Assembly (NCBI GenBank): GCA_027924645.1
Contig: BSBN01000254.1
Coordinates: 16,128,501-16,192,500, forward strand
Source: Cunninghamia lanceolata
Lineage: Eukaryota > Streptophyta > Pinopsida > Cupressales > Cupressaceae
DNA: 64,000 bases
Direction of reading: 5' to 3'
Below the pieces are notes generated by a model. That model ran no database searches. It worked only from the letters and a program-made list of their open reading frames with translations, and was not told the origin of the DNA. This document shows, piece after piece, positions 54,365 through 64,000 of the stretch. Made by a program: the position numbers and the translations under genes. How positions within the stretch are numbered: the stretch's first letter is position 1; each line of letters opens with the position of its first letter.

Positions 54365-55167
54365 TGATGTAGGAGCATCCAAAGGTGTAAGAGCAATCTT
54401 GCATCACCCAAAAAAAGATTATATTTCAAAATCATTGAAGTTGTTACCATTTCTTTTGAAAATCAGTATTTCTAGTTCCATAATTGCTTGAATAATGACG
54501 TATAAGTATTTCCAAACTACAAAAAATAGAAAACTGTCATTTTAGGAAAGTTTACATTTGGGCATGGATTGAAGTAAAAATTTATAGGAAGCTTCATAAA
54601 TGAAAAATAAAGCCTTTGGCAAAGGAATCACGTAAAGATCATTTGTGAGCTAAAATATATTAAAGTTTTCATTTCTTGAAAAATGCCTAAAATTATTCAA
54701 ATTTAGGTTTGAGGCACTAAATGGTCTCGTATGGCTTTCCAATGCAAGCTTTCCAATTTTTAAAAGGGTGCATCAATCGGACACCCCGATCAAAAGTTAT
54801 GGATCCCGGAAGCTGACCTATTTTTTGAGGGAGATGCAAAATTCAAAATTTGGCTATTGGATGCCAAAAGGGACTATTTAAGACCATTTTTGGGAATCCT
54901 TTTCGGTAGTAGAGATCAAGGGAAAAGTATAGAATCAAGGAAAGGCAGGAAAATAGAAACCCTAGCTGATTTGGGGTTGTAGAAGGCAGAATATTCTAGA
55001 GCCTAGTGATGGCTAGCTATAATGGGTTGCATCCTATGGAAGATTGATTCCTCTAATTGTATTTGTGCTTCTATAATGTTATGAGTTGTCCAAATCAATA
55101 AAAGAACATTCTATTTTCTATATGCAATTGTTGTTGTTGTTTGTTTTGTGATTTACATTCTTCATCA
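54365..55167 (+). repeat. 3' LTR of element C
   Basis: About 803 bp, TGATGTAGGAGCATCC to TTCTTCATCA, matching 8337-9187. CATTG follows (55168-55172), against CAGTG at the left side. Element B's RNase H then resumes. Confidence 0.88.
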
Positions 55168-55172
55168 CATTG

Positions 55173-55580
55173 CTTATGATAGAAGAAGTACCAGTGGTGG
55201 AGCTTTCTTTTTGGGAGACACATTGGTCTCATGGTTTAGTAAGAAGCAAGATTCAGTATCCTTGTCAACAATAGAAGTAGAGTATATTGATGTAGCATCC
55301 TGCTACACTCAAGTATTGTTGATGAAGCCAAAATTTGAAGGATATCAAGGTAGTGGATGATGAGATCATTCCTATCCTATGTGATAATATAAGTGCTATA
55401 AATATTTCAAAGAATCCAATGATGCATTCTAGAACCAAGAATATATCTATCAAGTATGACTTTTTGAGAGAAAAGGTTGTAAATCAAGAGATAAAATTGG
55501 AATATGTATCTACAAATGATCTTCTTACAGATATATTTACAAAGGCACTTTCTAAGGACACATTTGAATATTCTAGATAG
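55173..55580 (+). pseudogene. Copia RNase H, second half (element B)
   Basis: RRSTSGGAFFLGDTLVSWFS and KKQDSVSLSTIEVEYIDVAS continue the domain cut at 8336. A frameshift near 55340 leads to EIIPILCDNISAINISKNPM, HSRTKNISIKYDFLREKV and EYVSTNDLLTDIFTKALSKD, the normal end of Copia pol. The stop is at about 55578. Confidence 0.9.
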
Positions 55581-55869
55581 AATTTAGGGGTTGTTGCCCC
55601 TCCTTTTTCTAACTAAATGCATAGATGGTGCATCTGTCTAAGGGAGTACTAGTTCAAGAAATGTTTTTATCCCTAGATTGATGGAGGCTACCTCTCAAGG
55701 GGAGTAGGTAGAAAGAGACTAAGGAGGATGAAAAAGATTGTGCATACAGGGGAAGTTTGTATATTTTTGTAGGTATAGAGGAAGGCCGCCAACCCTTTGC
55801 CCTTGATGTCAAAGGGGGAGATATTTACATATCACGTCAAGTGTTTCTATCAATGCCAAAGGGGGAGAT
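55581..55869 (+). promoter_or_regulatory. 3' UTR and repeated polypurine tracts (element B)
   Basis: After the pol stop come several purine runs: CAAGGGGAGTAGG near 55697, CAAAGGGGGAGATAT near 55811 and CCAAAGGGGGAGATT (about 55856-55870) at the LTR border. The same repeated-tract design is seen in A and G, supporting common Copia ancestry. Confidence 0.75.
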
Positions 55870-57678
55870 TGTTGAATAAAATTTATCATTGATGTAAACA
55901 GAGTTGTGATGTAGAAGGTTGCATGTGATGTCAATAGAGTAATTGTTTAGAGAAGCAGACAAAGGACTAGTTAAGAGATGCAAACAAAGGAGCAATTCAG
56001 AGAGTCCAACACTTCAGAGATGTAGACAAGAGTGTGATGATAAAACGAGTTGTGTGATAAATGACATGGTGATGAAATTCATGAGCATGCTATTTGTCCA
56101 GTATCATCTGTACACAATTGTATCTTATCTTCTTAAGTTCATGGATAGGTCAAAGTTGATAGGTTGAAGAGTATACTGATATGAAGAAGTTCTTGGTTTC
56201 TTGATTGTGGTGAAAAAGATTGGTGACTATTGTCTATTATGTTGTAAATGTTTTATTCATTGTCTCTTAATGAAAAATATTGCATGAGATATGAAAGAAA
56301 GTGTAGAAGGTTTCAAAATGTTAAAGGCACATGACGTTGCACTGAAGAAGCATGGGAGAATGCTCCTCATTCCTCTGTATTTGAAGGTATGGTCTTGTGG
56401 CTTGGAGGTTACATGGATAAACATGAGAAGTATGTTATATTCAAGTTTCAAATGATAAGATGTACCATAGAGGTTATCCCAAGTCAATAGAGTAAGGACA
56501 AATCATGTTGCTAATTAGGGTTGTTAGAGGGAGAATGTAAAAGCCACTGTATTTCACCTTAATATAATATTTGGCTTTGATTTTTGTAAGATATGTTTAG
56601 AATGTCTCTATTTTTTCTCATTTCAAGTTTTAGGTGTTGAGGAGTACTGCAAGTCTACTTTTCAATGTTCTATTTTCATGACTGTATATTCAGAATTTGC
56701 AAGAGATGTTGAGTTATGTGATTGTTTATTTGCACTACACAGAAGATCCATAATTTAGAGAAAGGAATGTGTGGGAATGTTCTTGAAAGTCATAGATTAT
56801 TTGTGAAGTAATTCATATGATGTTATTTGGTTTTTTTGACCTGCTATTTTAGGTTTGGAGCTAATGCATTGAAGGATTAGTGTTTGTTGGGTCAACTTTG
56901 TGTGCTTAGGTGATTGCACCATATGTTTGGAAGTGTTCACTAGCATGGAGATGTGTGTTAAGATGAAATAGGTCCTAAATATTACTTGGTTTGAACTGTA
57001 TTAGTTTCTGGGAGCTGACTTGTTATTGCCATTACATGTTTGCTGCTACATGTTTCATCTTGTCCAACAAAGGAGAAAGATTTTGAATCTTGTGGAAGAT
57101 ATAAATAAAAGATCAAGTTTATTAAAAAATGTGTGAGTGTGCAAAAGGGTGCAAGGATGTATGTGCTAGTGTGGATGTTAGTGTGTGTGCGTGTGAAAAT
57201 GTGTTGAAGATATAAGTCAGTGTGAAGGGTGTTGATGCTGCGAAGGTGATTGATCAACAAAATTTGTTTAAGTGTTTTGTTCAAGCAAATGTATCCTCTT
57301 CTTGTAAGTGTTGTAGCACTTTAGGGAGTTGTGGCTTCCTTTGGGTTGGATCCCATAAAATATTGTATTAGGGAGTTGTAGCTTCCTTTCGGTTGTATCC
57401 CATAAAACTTGTTCTAATCCTATTTTATTTGTGAGGCTGGATTTGGATAGTAGATCCAAGCAACTTGGTCACCATGTTTTTTCCCTTCTAGGGTTTTCCA
57501 TGTAAATATGGTGTTAAGGTTGTGTGGTTGTGTGATTATGTTCTGAATTGTTGCATTATCTATTTATCTGTTTAAGGCAATACAAAGTTTTTGAAGATAA
57601 AGTTAAATTGGATTAATTGTGGTACATATTAATGAACCCCCCACTGCTCTATATATCAGAGTGATCTAATAGTGAACA
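55870..57678 (+). repeat. 3' LTR of element B (right end approximate)
   Basis: Begins TGTTGAATAAAATTTATC after the polypurine tract. I place the end at about 57678 (AGTGAACA) after a run of Cs (ATGAACCCCCCACTG) that resembles the end of many plant Copia LTRs. The partner LTR is outside the window, so the end and the target-site duplication cannot be verified. No coding content. Confidence 0.6.
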
Positions 57679-58539
57679 TGTGTGGATAGGTCCTAACTAG
57701 GAACTAGTTAGATAATGTGCCTTTGTTCACACTATAAAGTGGAAAGCTAGATACGTAACATCCCCATTCACACTAAAACCTCCCTTTAAGTGCAACTTAG
57801 TGAGAATTAGACAAATGGAAAGATACAAAGATTGGTCCTAGATACAAGGCCATGGTAGGTAGCCATATACAAACAATGTCTCACAAATGGAGTAAAAGAG
57901 AAAAAGTCATAGGAAAAAACCCCTCTCCAAAAGAGAGAAAAGATGCAAACAAACATGGACAAATGATGGAGTGATGAAAGATTTACTCAATACCAATACC
58001 CTCCAAGGACAATATCCATTGATAATATAAAATCAATAGCCACCCATAAGAGGGAAATAATGAGACAAGATGTCCCCCTAGAATCAAGTAGCTCCTGTAC
58101 TAATGGTGAATGCTCGAAGAAGAAGACCATAGAGGATCCAAAACTGACAAACAATAGTTCTCCTCTTGGGAAGAAAGCAATCCATAAGAAACTCCAAATC
58201 CAAAATAAAAGATGAGGAAGGAAGTCTCATGAAGTATGATGTCTCTTAAAATTTCTGAAGTGTCTCCGTGTTGATGTTAAAATATGCCACAATCAAATTA
58301 GGAGTCCCATGCCTAACTGATGAAAGTGGCAATCTAGAACCAAATTGATACTAAAAATAATCAAGCTCCAAAGACAAATATGTTTTGACAATAGTTATGC
58401 TATGACTATCATCAAAGAGGAGAGATAACCCCTCAAATGTGTCCTCCAAATCTATAAGATGGGACTCACAAAACAAATCTTAAATACCTTTCAAATATTC
58501 ATCCCACAAAATGGTATCTAAAAGAAAATAAACACCCTT
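57679..58539. other. Unassigned sequence downstream of element I gag-protease
   Basis: About 860 bp between element B's LTR and the antisense Copia fragment. On the minus strand short open stretches continue from element I, but I do not recognise integrase or RT motifs. It may be diverged element I sequence or other DNA. Confidence 0.35.
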
Positions 58540-60064
58540 CTAAAATGAATCATTGAACTCTGAAGAAGTGGGAGCTGGAGGAGATGGAAGTGTAGCATGA
58601 GTCTCAAGAACTGAAGAAGATGAAAGAATACCAAGGTTCAAGTGACCAAACTTCTTAGAAATATGATTCAGACAAGGAGTGTGAATGTCAACCAAAGGAT
58701 CTGAACCATCATTAGGAGAGAGCATAGAAAAGGTGTATAGCTGAGATGAATGATCAACCACCCCTCTAGTAGTAATCTCTATTCTCTCCAAGTCTTTGAT
58801 AATAACCAAATCAAGGGTGAACTCTATAGTATTCCCTATACCATTGTGAGTAATTTGATATATGGAAAGAATGTTATTGGAAAAAAAAGGCACACAAAGT
58901 ACATTATTAAAAGTACATTCACCAATATCAATAGCTCCCTTCACAATTACATTCATATATGTGTCGTTACGCATCAAAATAGGTGGCATAGTAGAATGCT
59001 CAAAAGTAGGGAACATAGATTGAGATGAATCCATATGATGAGAGGCTTTAGAATCAAGAAGCCATTAAGCTGATACATAACTTGTACTTGCACAAAGTAC
59101 TTTACCTTTATGTTTGTGTTCCTTGTTAGCTTTCCTTGAATGACATAGTTTAGAAGATCTTGACTGATTAGATGTAGAAGAAGGAGAAGAATTATACATA
59201 GTATTGTTTTTAAAAAGATGTATGAATGTATCAATTTGTTTCTTAAAACAATTATGTTCATCGTGCATTGATTTCTTACAATAACCACAAATGAGTTTCT
59301 CTTCTTAGATGAGTCCTCTTTAGAAGAGGATTTATTTTCTATTGGATCCATGTGTGGATTTTTTTAGATTTCTTTTGTTTCTTGTCAGAAATATCTAACT
59401 CTTTCTATTCCTTAGGCTGACCAAGAAATCTTGAGACTATGATGGCTTAATTAGACTCATAAAAAGAATCTATTGTTGTTCATGAATTAACATCTCAGAA
59501 AAAGATGTAAATGATGGCATAGTGTAACTAGATCCCATATTTAAATCATGAGTATTGAAGATAGAAACAAAAGCTACATATTCAAGACCTAGTTTGTTCA
59601 ATACATTGTAGATCAACTGAATATCCTTTTTCTCAATACCACATGCTTTACATTATGCTTTAAAATCATTAACCTTAGTTATGTAATCTTGGATGCTCCC
59701 AATGTTCTTAGGATCAAGGCTCATCAGATCATTATCAATTTGATAGCCTTTCATTTCATCTATATACTATACAATGTTTTCAAATGTTCCCTCGAGCATC
59801 ATGTGAATTTGTACATGCCTCAATCTAAAACAAAAGATCAAGGGAAACAAAGATATGAAGACAACCATGAGCTTTTGTATGTTCAATCATCCATTTTATT
59901 TTTTCCTTATCATCTATGAGTTCAAGTACCTTAGCTTGAACATATAGAGAATGCCCAAGTTGCATTAAGGCAATCCATGCTTTTTGATGCCAAGTTGCAT
60001 AATTATAAGGTGTTAGCAAAGGAAACTTAAGTTGATCCACATGTAAAGGAAAAGAAGAGCACAA
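58540..60064 (-). pseudogene. Element I: antisense Copia gag and protease fragment
   Basis: On the minus strand: gag start with LTPYNYATWHQKAWIALMQL (60064-59825), a helical gag middle with CGIEKKDIQLIYNVLNKLG (about 59640-59570), the zinc knuckle CGYCKKSMHDEHNC (about 59290-59240, complete), a protease site WLLDSKASHHM (about 59065; Gly of DSG replaced by Lys), then NNVLCVPFFSNNILSIYQITH and the pre-integrase motif KKFGHLNLGIL (about 58640). No integrase or RT follows. Frameshifts and stops break it. The gag differs in type from that of A and G (one knuckle, no long coiled coil). Confidence 0.83.
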
Positions 60065-60600
60065 GCAAACATATCAAAACACACACCAAGAGACCCCTCC
60101 TTTTTCAGTCAATCAAGAGAACCCCCTAGAAAAATATGACAATGGCACTTTATACTTAGTGTGATTACAATTTCCACAAGACAAAATGGAAAGTGGTCAT
60201 TGATCTTTGTATAATGCAAATGCTAAAATAGGCTATAACTAAAACTATAGTTTTTGTGCAAAATTTGATCAAATAGATTTGAGAAGTACTCAAAAGGTTA
60301 TGTACTTTCAGAAAAAATCACTATAATATGTTACCGTAAGAGCCCAAACGGAGCCTCAAAAGTTCAAAAATAGGAACTACTCAACAAAAATGATGAAGAT
60401 CTACAATTTATAGAAAAACTAGGCATGAAAATAAAAATCCAATTGTACCACTATGAAGGTTGCAAAATTCTAGCCCAAATAAAAAAAATCTCAAAAAATA
60501 GAGCCAATATGAGCAAGTTAGAGGACTTCAAAGTTAGATTTACGGTGAACAAAAATAATTGAAACTTTAATTGAGCACGCCAACTAATCCAGTGTACCTT
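60065..60600. other. AT-rich non-coding stretch
   Basis: About 535 bp upstream of element I's gag on its strand. It is probably its 5' leader, but I find no primer site or LTR border here. No other feature seen. Confidence 0.4.
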
Positions 60601-61428
60601 TCTTTCCATGAGTAAAACTAATTATCAATGGGTGGTATTCTACAGTAACATTAAATCTCTTGTTCTATTCACACTACCAAGACAAGTCTTCATAGATTTG
60701 ACTTTGGAAAAGCATTTGCGGTACAAATTATTTCTTGAAACCTGAAACATGCATCCTTATTACTCATATCTAACTATTCTCCAAGATGCAACTCCATATC
60801 TTCATCTATAGAGAAGTGCAGAGCATTCTCCAGTCACTCTGTGACTGCACTTACCTTGTTCTATTACTATCTTTGTTCTTCTATCTCTAAAATAATTTGT
60901 GGTAAGCATTATAATCTCAATTTTTTAACATATGTGTCTGAATACAATACCTATCCAACAGTTCAATCCACAGGTCCATATATTCAACTTCTATAGAATG
61001 TGGTACATTCTTGTGACTCTAACATCTCCCCTAACTTGTACTATACTTAGACAAATTCCTTCAATCTTTCACACCTTTGTTCATCCAGTGGAAATTATTA
61101 TATCATCACCCAGCAAAACTAATTCAACTTATCTCATCAATCATATCAAGAATTTGACTTACACATGAACTTCAATAGATAAGGTATGCTTTTGTATAGA
61201 TGATACCAATTCATCTCCTTTACTTCACAATTTTGTAATCAACATTCACTGTTTGCTCCTTTGAGTACCTTAGAATTTACACATCACTTTACTTGGTAGT
61301 ATCACAATGCTTATTCTACTATCCTTGTTGATCATCATATTGTTGCAATCCCTTTGGCATAATATGTAATCTTTCTCACTACAACACTCCATACCACTAT
61401 TGACATCAATGAAAACATATATGCAACA
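60600..61428 (-). repeat. Element J 3' LTR (outer end unresolved)
   Basis: The inner border is clear. On the minus strand AAAGGGGGAGAT (61440-61429) is followed by TGTTGCATATATG from 61428. The outer end cannot be set because the partner LTR is out of view and the sequence does not align well with the A/G LTR. The coordinate 60600 is a guess. Confidence 0.45.
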
Positions 61429-61749
61429 ATCTCCCCCTTTGTCTTTAATGGAAACACGTACCTTGATATATACACATTTCTCCCCCTTTGACATCAATGA
61501 CAAAGGGTAAGTGGTCTTCTTTTTCTCTAGTAAAAACAAGAAGGCTCCCCTATTTGAATGTTTCTTATCACTTTTTTAAGTCAACGCCCCCTGAGGAGTA
61601 TCCTCATTTTTAAAAAAAACTGATGTAGCAAAAATTGTCCTTCAAGATACTATATACAACATGCTTTATTTATATCAAAATAGCACTACATATTCTTATT
61701 GTTATTCACTGCATATATAGATTTCAAAATTTGTCATACCTTCTAAGAA
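61429..61749 (-). promoter_or_regulatory. 3' UTR and polypurine tracts of element J
   Basis: AAAGGGGGAGAT abuts the LTR and a second run, CAAAGGGGGAGAA, lies near 61490 (minus strand). This is the same arrangement as in A and G. The rest is AT-rich and non-coding. Confidence 0.65.
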
Positions 61750-64000
61750 TTTGTTCACTAAGAAGATAGAATATTTTTGTAAATTACCTTCAACTGGACA
61801 AGAGTTGAGTCCCAGTTCTTCTTTGTAGAGGATGAGATGTGAGATTGGCTCTCAAATGAATATACAAGTCTTCTACTTCTTCTAAGTGGTTTACATTTTA
61901 ATTTTCTGATCCACAATTTTTGCATCAATAAGGATGCTAGTTAAGACTTCTAATTTCATAGCCACAACCTTTCTTAGCTAACCTATTCCTCTCACAATTT
62001 TATCTCTTTGCTCCAAGAGTTGCTTTAAATAACTGTTCAAGTTTTCAATTTGAGCCCTGATGCTTCCATCTCTGTACTTTAGGGGATCATACACTTTGGC
62101 CACTTGAGTTACTTGTGACTCAATAGAGACAGCTTGATCCTTTATGTTCTTTGTAGTGGCTGGCCAATTTAAACAAAATTGATATGATATTTTTTCTTCT
62201 TTAATGCTTTTTGGGAACTTTTTAAAATTTTCTTGTAGATTGTTATGTGCCTTTGCACACCTATTAGACACTTTAGCCAACCTTTTGTTATTTATTTGTT
62301 CTTCTATATTTTTCTCAATCTTCTTCTCTAAGTAAGAAGAATGTGTCCTGAAAGACTCCAGCAAGAGTTTCATCTATTGATTAGGAGTAAAGGTAGGATC
62401 TCTCTTTACCTCAAGCAATTCCTCTTGTAGAATTTTGGTTTCCTTTTCTAATACTTCAATCCTTCAACTTGTTGCTGCAGAATCTCTTGTCTTGCAGAGG
62501 ATTGAAGAATATCTCCTAGTTGTAACTTGTGAAGAGAATATATATTGGACAAGTTAACTTCTCCATCTAATAGAGGTAGTTGTAACAACTACAAAGAGAC
62601 CACTAGTTGAATCTACATTTGCTGAGTAAGAAACTACTTGATAGAATCAACCGAAGAGGAGGATAATGATGTATTTTGTTCCTTTTCTAAATTCTCCTCT
62701 GAATCATTATTTGTTTTCCCCTCTTCCCTTTCAGGGTTATTCTGTTGCTTTGTATTCACTAGAGGTTGATTATCCTACCTATTATTATGATCTGGAGAAT
62801 CATTCTCTTCTTCATGAGCCTCTTGTTCTTGATATTTCACTACTTGCTCTTCTTTCTCCTCTTGAGGAACTTGATGCTCAATGATATGTGGTGGAGATGT
62901 GGTCAAATGAAGTTGATATTTAGTGTTGTTTGGTGGAGAAACTTTTGGTTGCTCCATACTTTTAGTTCCTTTTACCTCACTTACAATTTTCTCTATCACA
63001 ACCTATGTTTCCTTTTGAATTTTCTCTTTATCACTTTCCTTCATGGCCATAACTATGTCTAGACTTTGTTTTGTCCTAAATTCTTGGGTTGGTATTTGAG
63101 CCAATATGTCCTTTTCTTCCTAAGACATAGATAATTTGACCTTTTCAAGAGCTTGTTGTCTTAGTTCATTATTCATTTTAATGGCTTATTCTCTTTTCTA
63201 CCTTAAGGACCAAGCTAGACTTTCTTGCACCTTTTCAATTACATCAGTCATGGGCAAGTTATATTTGACCATATATTTGATCATTGCTTTTTCAATAGTA
63301 TTTTGATCCTTAGGAGGAACATCAAGGTACAAATCAGGAGTGTGCTTTAACAGTGCATGTTGTTCAATTCAATTGAAAACAACTTCAAATTAAATAGGAC
63401 CTTTTGTAGTTCCCATCGGAGGATTTTCCTTAGACTTCTTTCCTTTTCTTATTATCTTGGAGGTTTCCTCTTGACCTTCTTCTTCTTTATCTTCAATCTC
63501 TACTCCCTTTACCTTCATCCTTTTGGCTTGAATTTTAGGTCTTGTGTGCTTCTTTTCTCTAGTCTTCTTTTGTGTTTGTGTCTTAGAAGCAAAACTTCTT
63601 TTAGTGGATACCATTTGTGTTGATTTGGAGGGTGGTAGCACATTTGTAGTCGAAGAAGTGGCTCTACTAGTTCTCCTCGAGTTCTTTGTAACTAATGGAG
63701 TTGTAGAAAAATGATGTGTCTCCTCTACAGGGACTTCTAAAGTAGTTCCAGATGAGATGCCCCGCTTTCATATAGCTTACCCCTATTCTTCTCAAGATGT
63801 TCTTCTACATCCTTCTTATGAATTTTGTTCATGATTTCATCATAAGTTCTGAACCTTTCAGTATAGGTATCTATCAGTTTGCTAAACAAGATATCAACAT
63901 ATACTTTTATTTCTTCTTCATAGACTTCATATGGAAGTCTAGGAATCCATGTAGTTCTAGGTTCAACTGCCTCCATGCAGGTCTAATCCTTGTCAACCAA
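61750..64000 (-). pseudogene. Accessory ORF of unknown function, divergent third copy (element J; continues off window)
   Basis: On the minus strand the blocks match those of A and G in order: VEPRTTWIPRLPYEVYEEEI with TERFRTYDEI (63976-63737), a Lys/Arg-rich basic linker (63641-63390), an acidic Gln/Glu region (62999-62775) and the coiled-coil end with FCLNWPATTKNIKDQAVSIE and VYDPLKYRDGSIRAQIENLN (62373-61978). Between blocks the sequence is much diverged, so J represents a different subfamily. Stops and frameshifts occur. The conserved VEP...PYEV and FCL-W...DPL motifs point to past selection on the protein. The N terminus and gag are beyond 64000. Confidence 0.68.

Larger units (their letters stand above)
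8337..55167 (+). mobile_element. Element C: Ty3/Gypsy chromovirus inserted in element B
   Basis: LTRs at 8337-9187 and 54365-55167 start TGATG and end TTCATCA. After removing D and E with their duplications, the element is about 6.3 kb, normal for a Gypsy element. The order is PBS, gag, protease, RT, RNase H, integrase and a chromodomain-like tail. Gag is interrupted by D and E. Stops and lost catalytic residues are spread through pol, and the LTRs differ at many sites, so it is an old insertion. Confidence 0.9.
6438..57678 (+). mobile_element. Element B: old Ty1/Copia retrotransposon, outer host of the nest
   Basis: B is seen as two pieces, 6438-8336 (integrase, RT, first half of RNase H) and 55173-57678 (second half of RNase H, 3' UTR, 3' LTR). 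Its gag, protease and 5' LTR are left of element A, outside the window. The gene order integrase then RT is the Copia hallmark. It was hit by A in the integrase and by C in RNase H. All domains carry stops and frameshifts, so it is inactive. Confidence 0.88.

Overview
This window looks like intergenic DNA from a large, repeat-rich seed-plant genome. I found no host gene, rRNA or tRNA gene, or CRISPR array. Nearly every base belongs to LTR retrotransposons, most of them nested in each other. Plant-type Ty1/Copia and Ty3/Gypsy (chromovirus and Tat/Ogre-like) proteins, initiator-Met-tRNA primer sites and LTRs of 0.8-4.9 kb support a plant. A gymnosperm is plausible from the depth of nesting and the age range of the copies, but I cannot prove it from sequence alone. 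I label the elements A to J.

Layout. A (1-6437, +) is a Copia-like element with gag plus a long accessory ORF and no pol; its 5' LTR lies off the left edge. A sits in the integrase region of B, an old Copia element (pieces 6438-8336 and 55173-57678, +). B's RNase H is split by C, a Gypsy chromovirus (8337-55167, +). C's gag is broken twice: by D (9666-16361), a non-autonomous element with 2.4 kb LTRs, and by E (16950-50791), a Tat/Ogre-like gag-only element. E contains F (23114-25574), a miniature Copia derivative, and G (25789-48121, -), a second copy of the A family. G's 3' LTR is interrupted by H (25882-40753, +), a 14.9 kb chromovirus with near-identical 4.9 kb LTRs. Target-site duplications support the joins: CAGTG/CATTG (C), GATGG/GAAGG (D), CAAAG (E), GTCCG (F), TTTCT (G), TATCA (H). 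The order of insertion is B, then C, then E, then G, then H, with A, D and F as side insertions. Right of B lie an antisense Copia gag-protease fragment (I) and the 3' half of a divergent antisense relative of A (J).

How the parts work. H is the only element close to autonomy. Its gag-protease-RT-RNase H-integrase-chromodomain frame is open except for three stop codons, each explicable by one C-to-T change. B, C and I are decayed pol or gag elements. A, G, J, D, E and F lack pol and would have needed enzymes from partners. The most notable system is the A/G/J family: a gag with four tandem zinc knuckles followed by a roughly 1,070-codon accessory ORF of unknown function that occupies the place of pol, recovered here in three independent, separately decayed copies.
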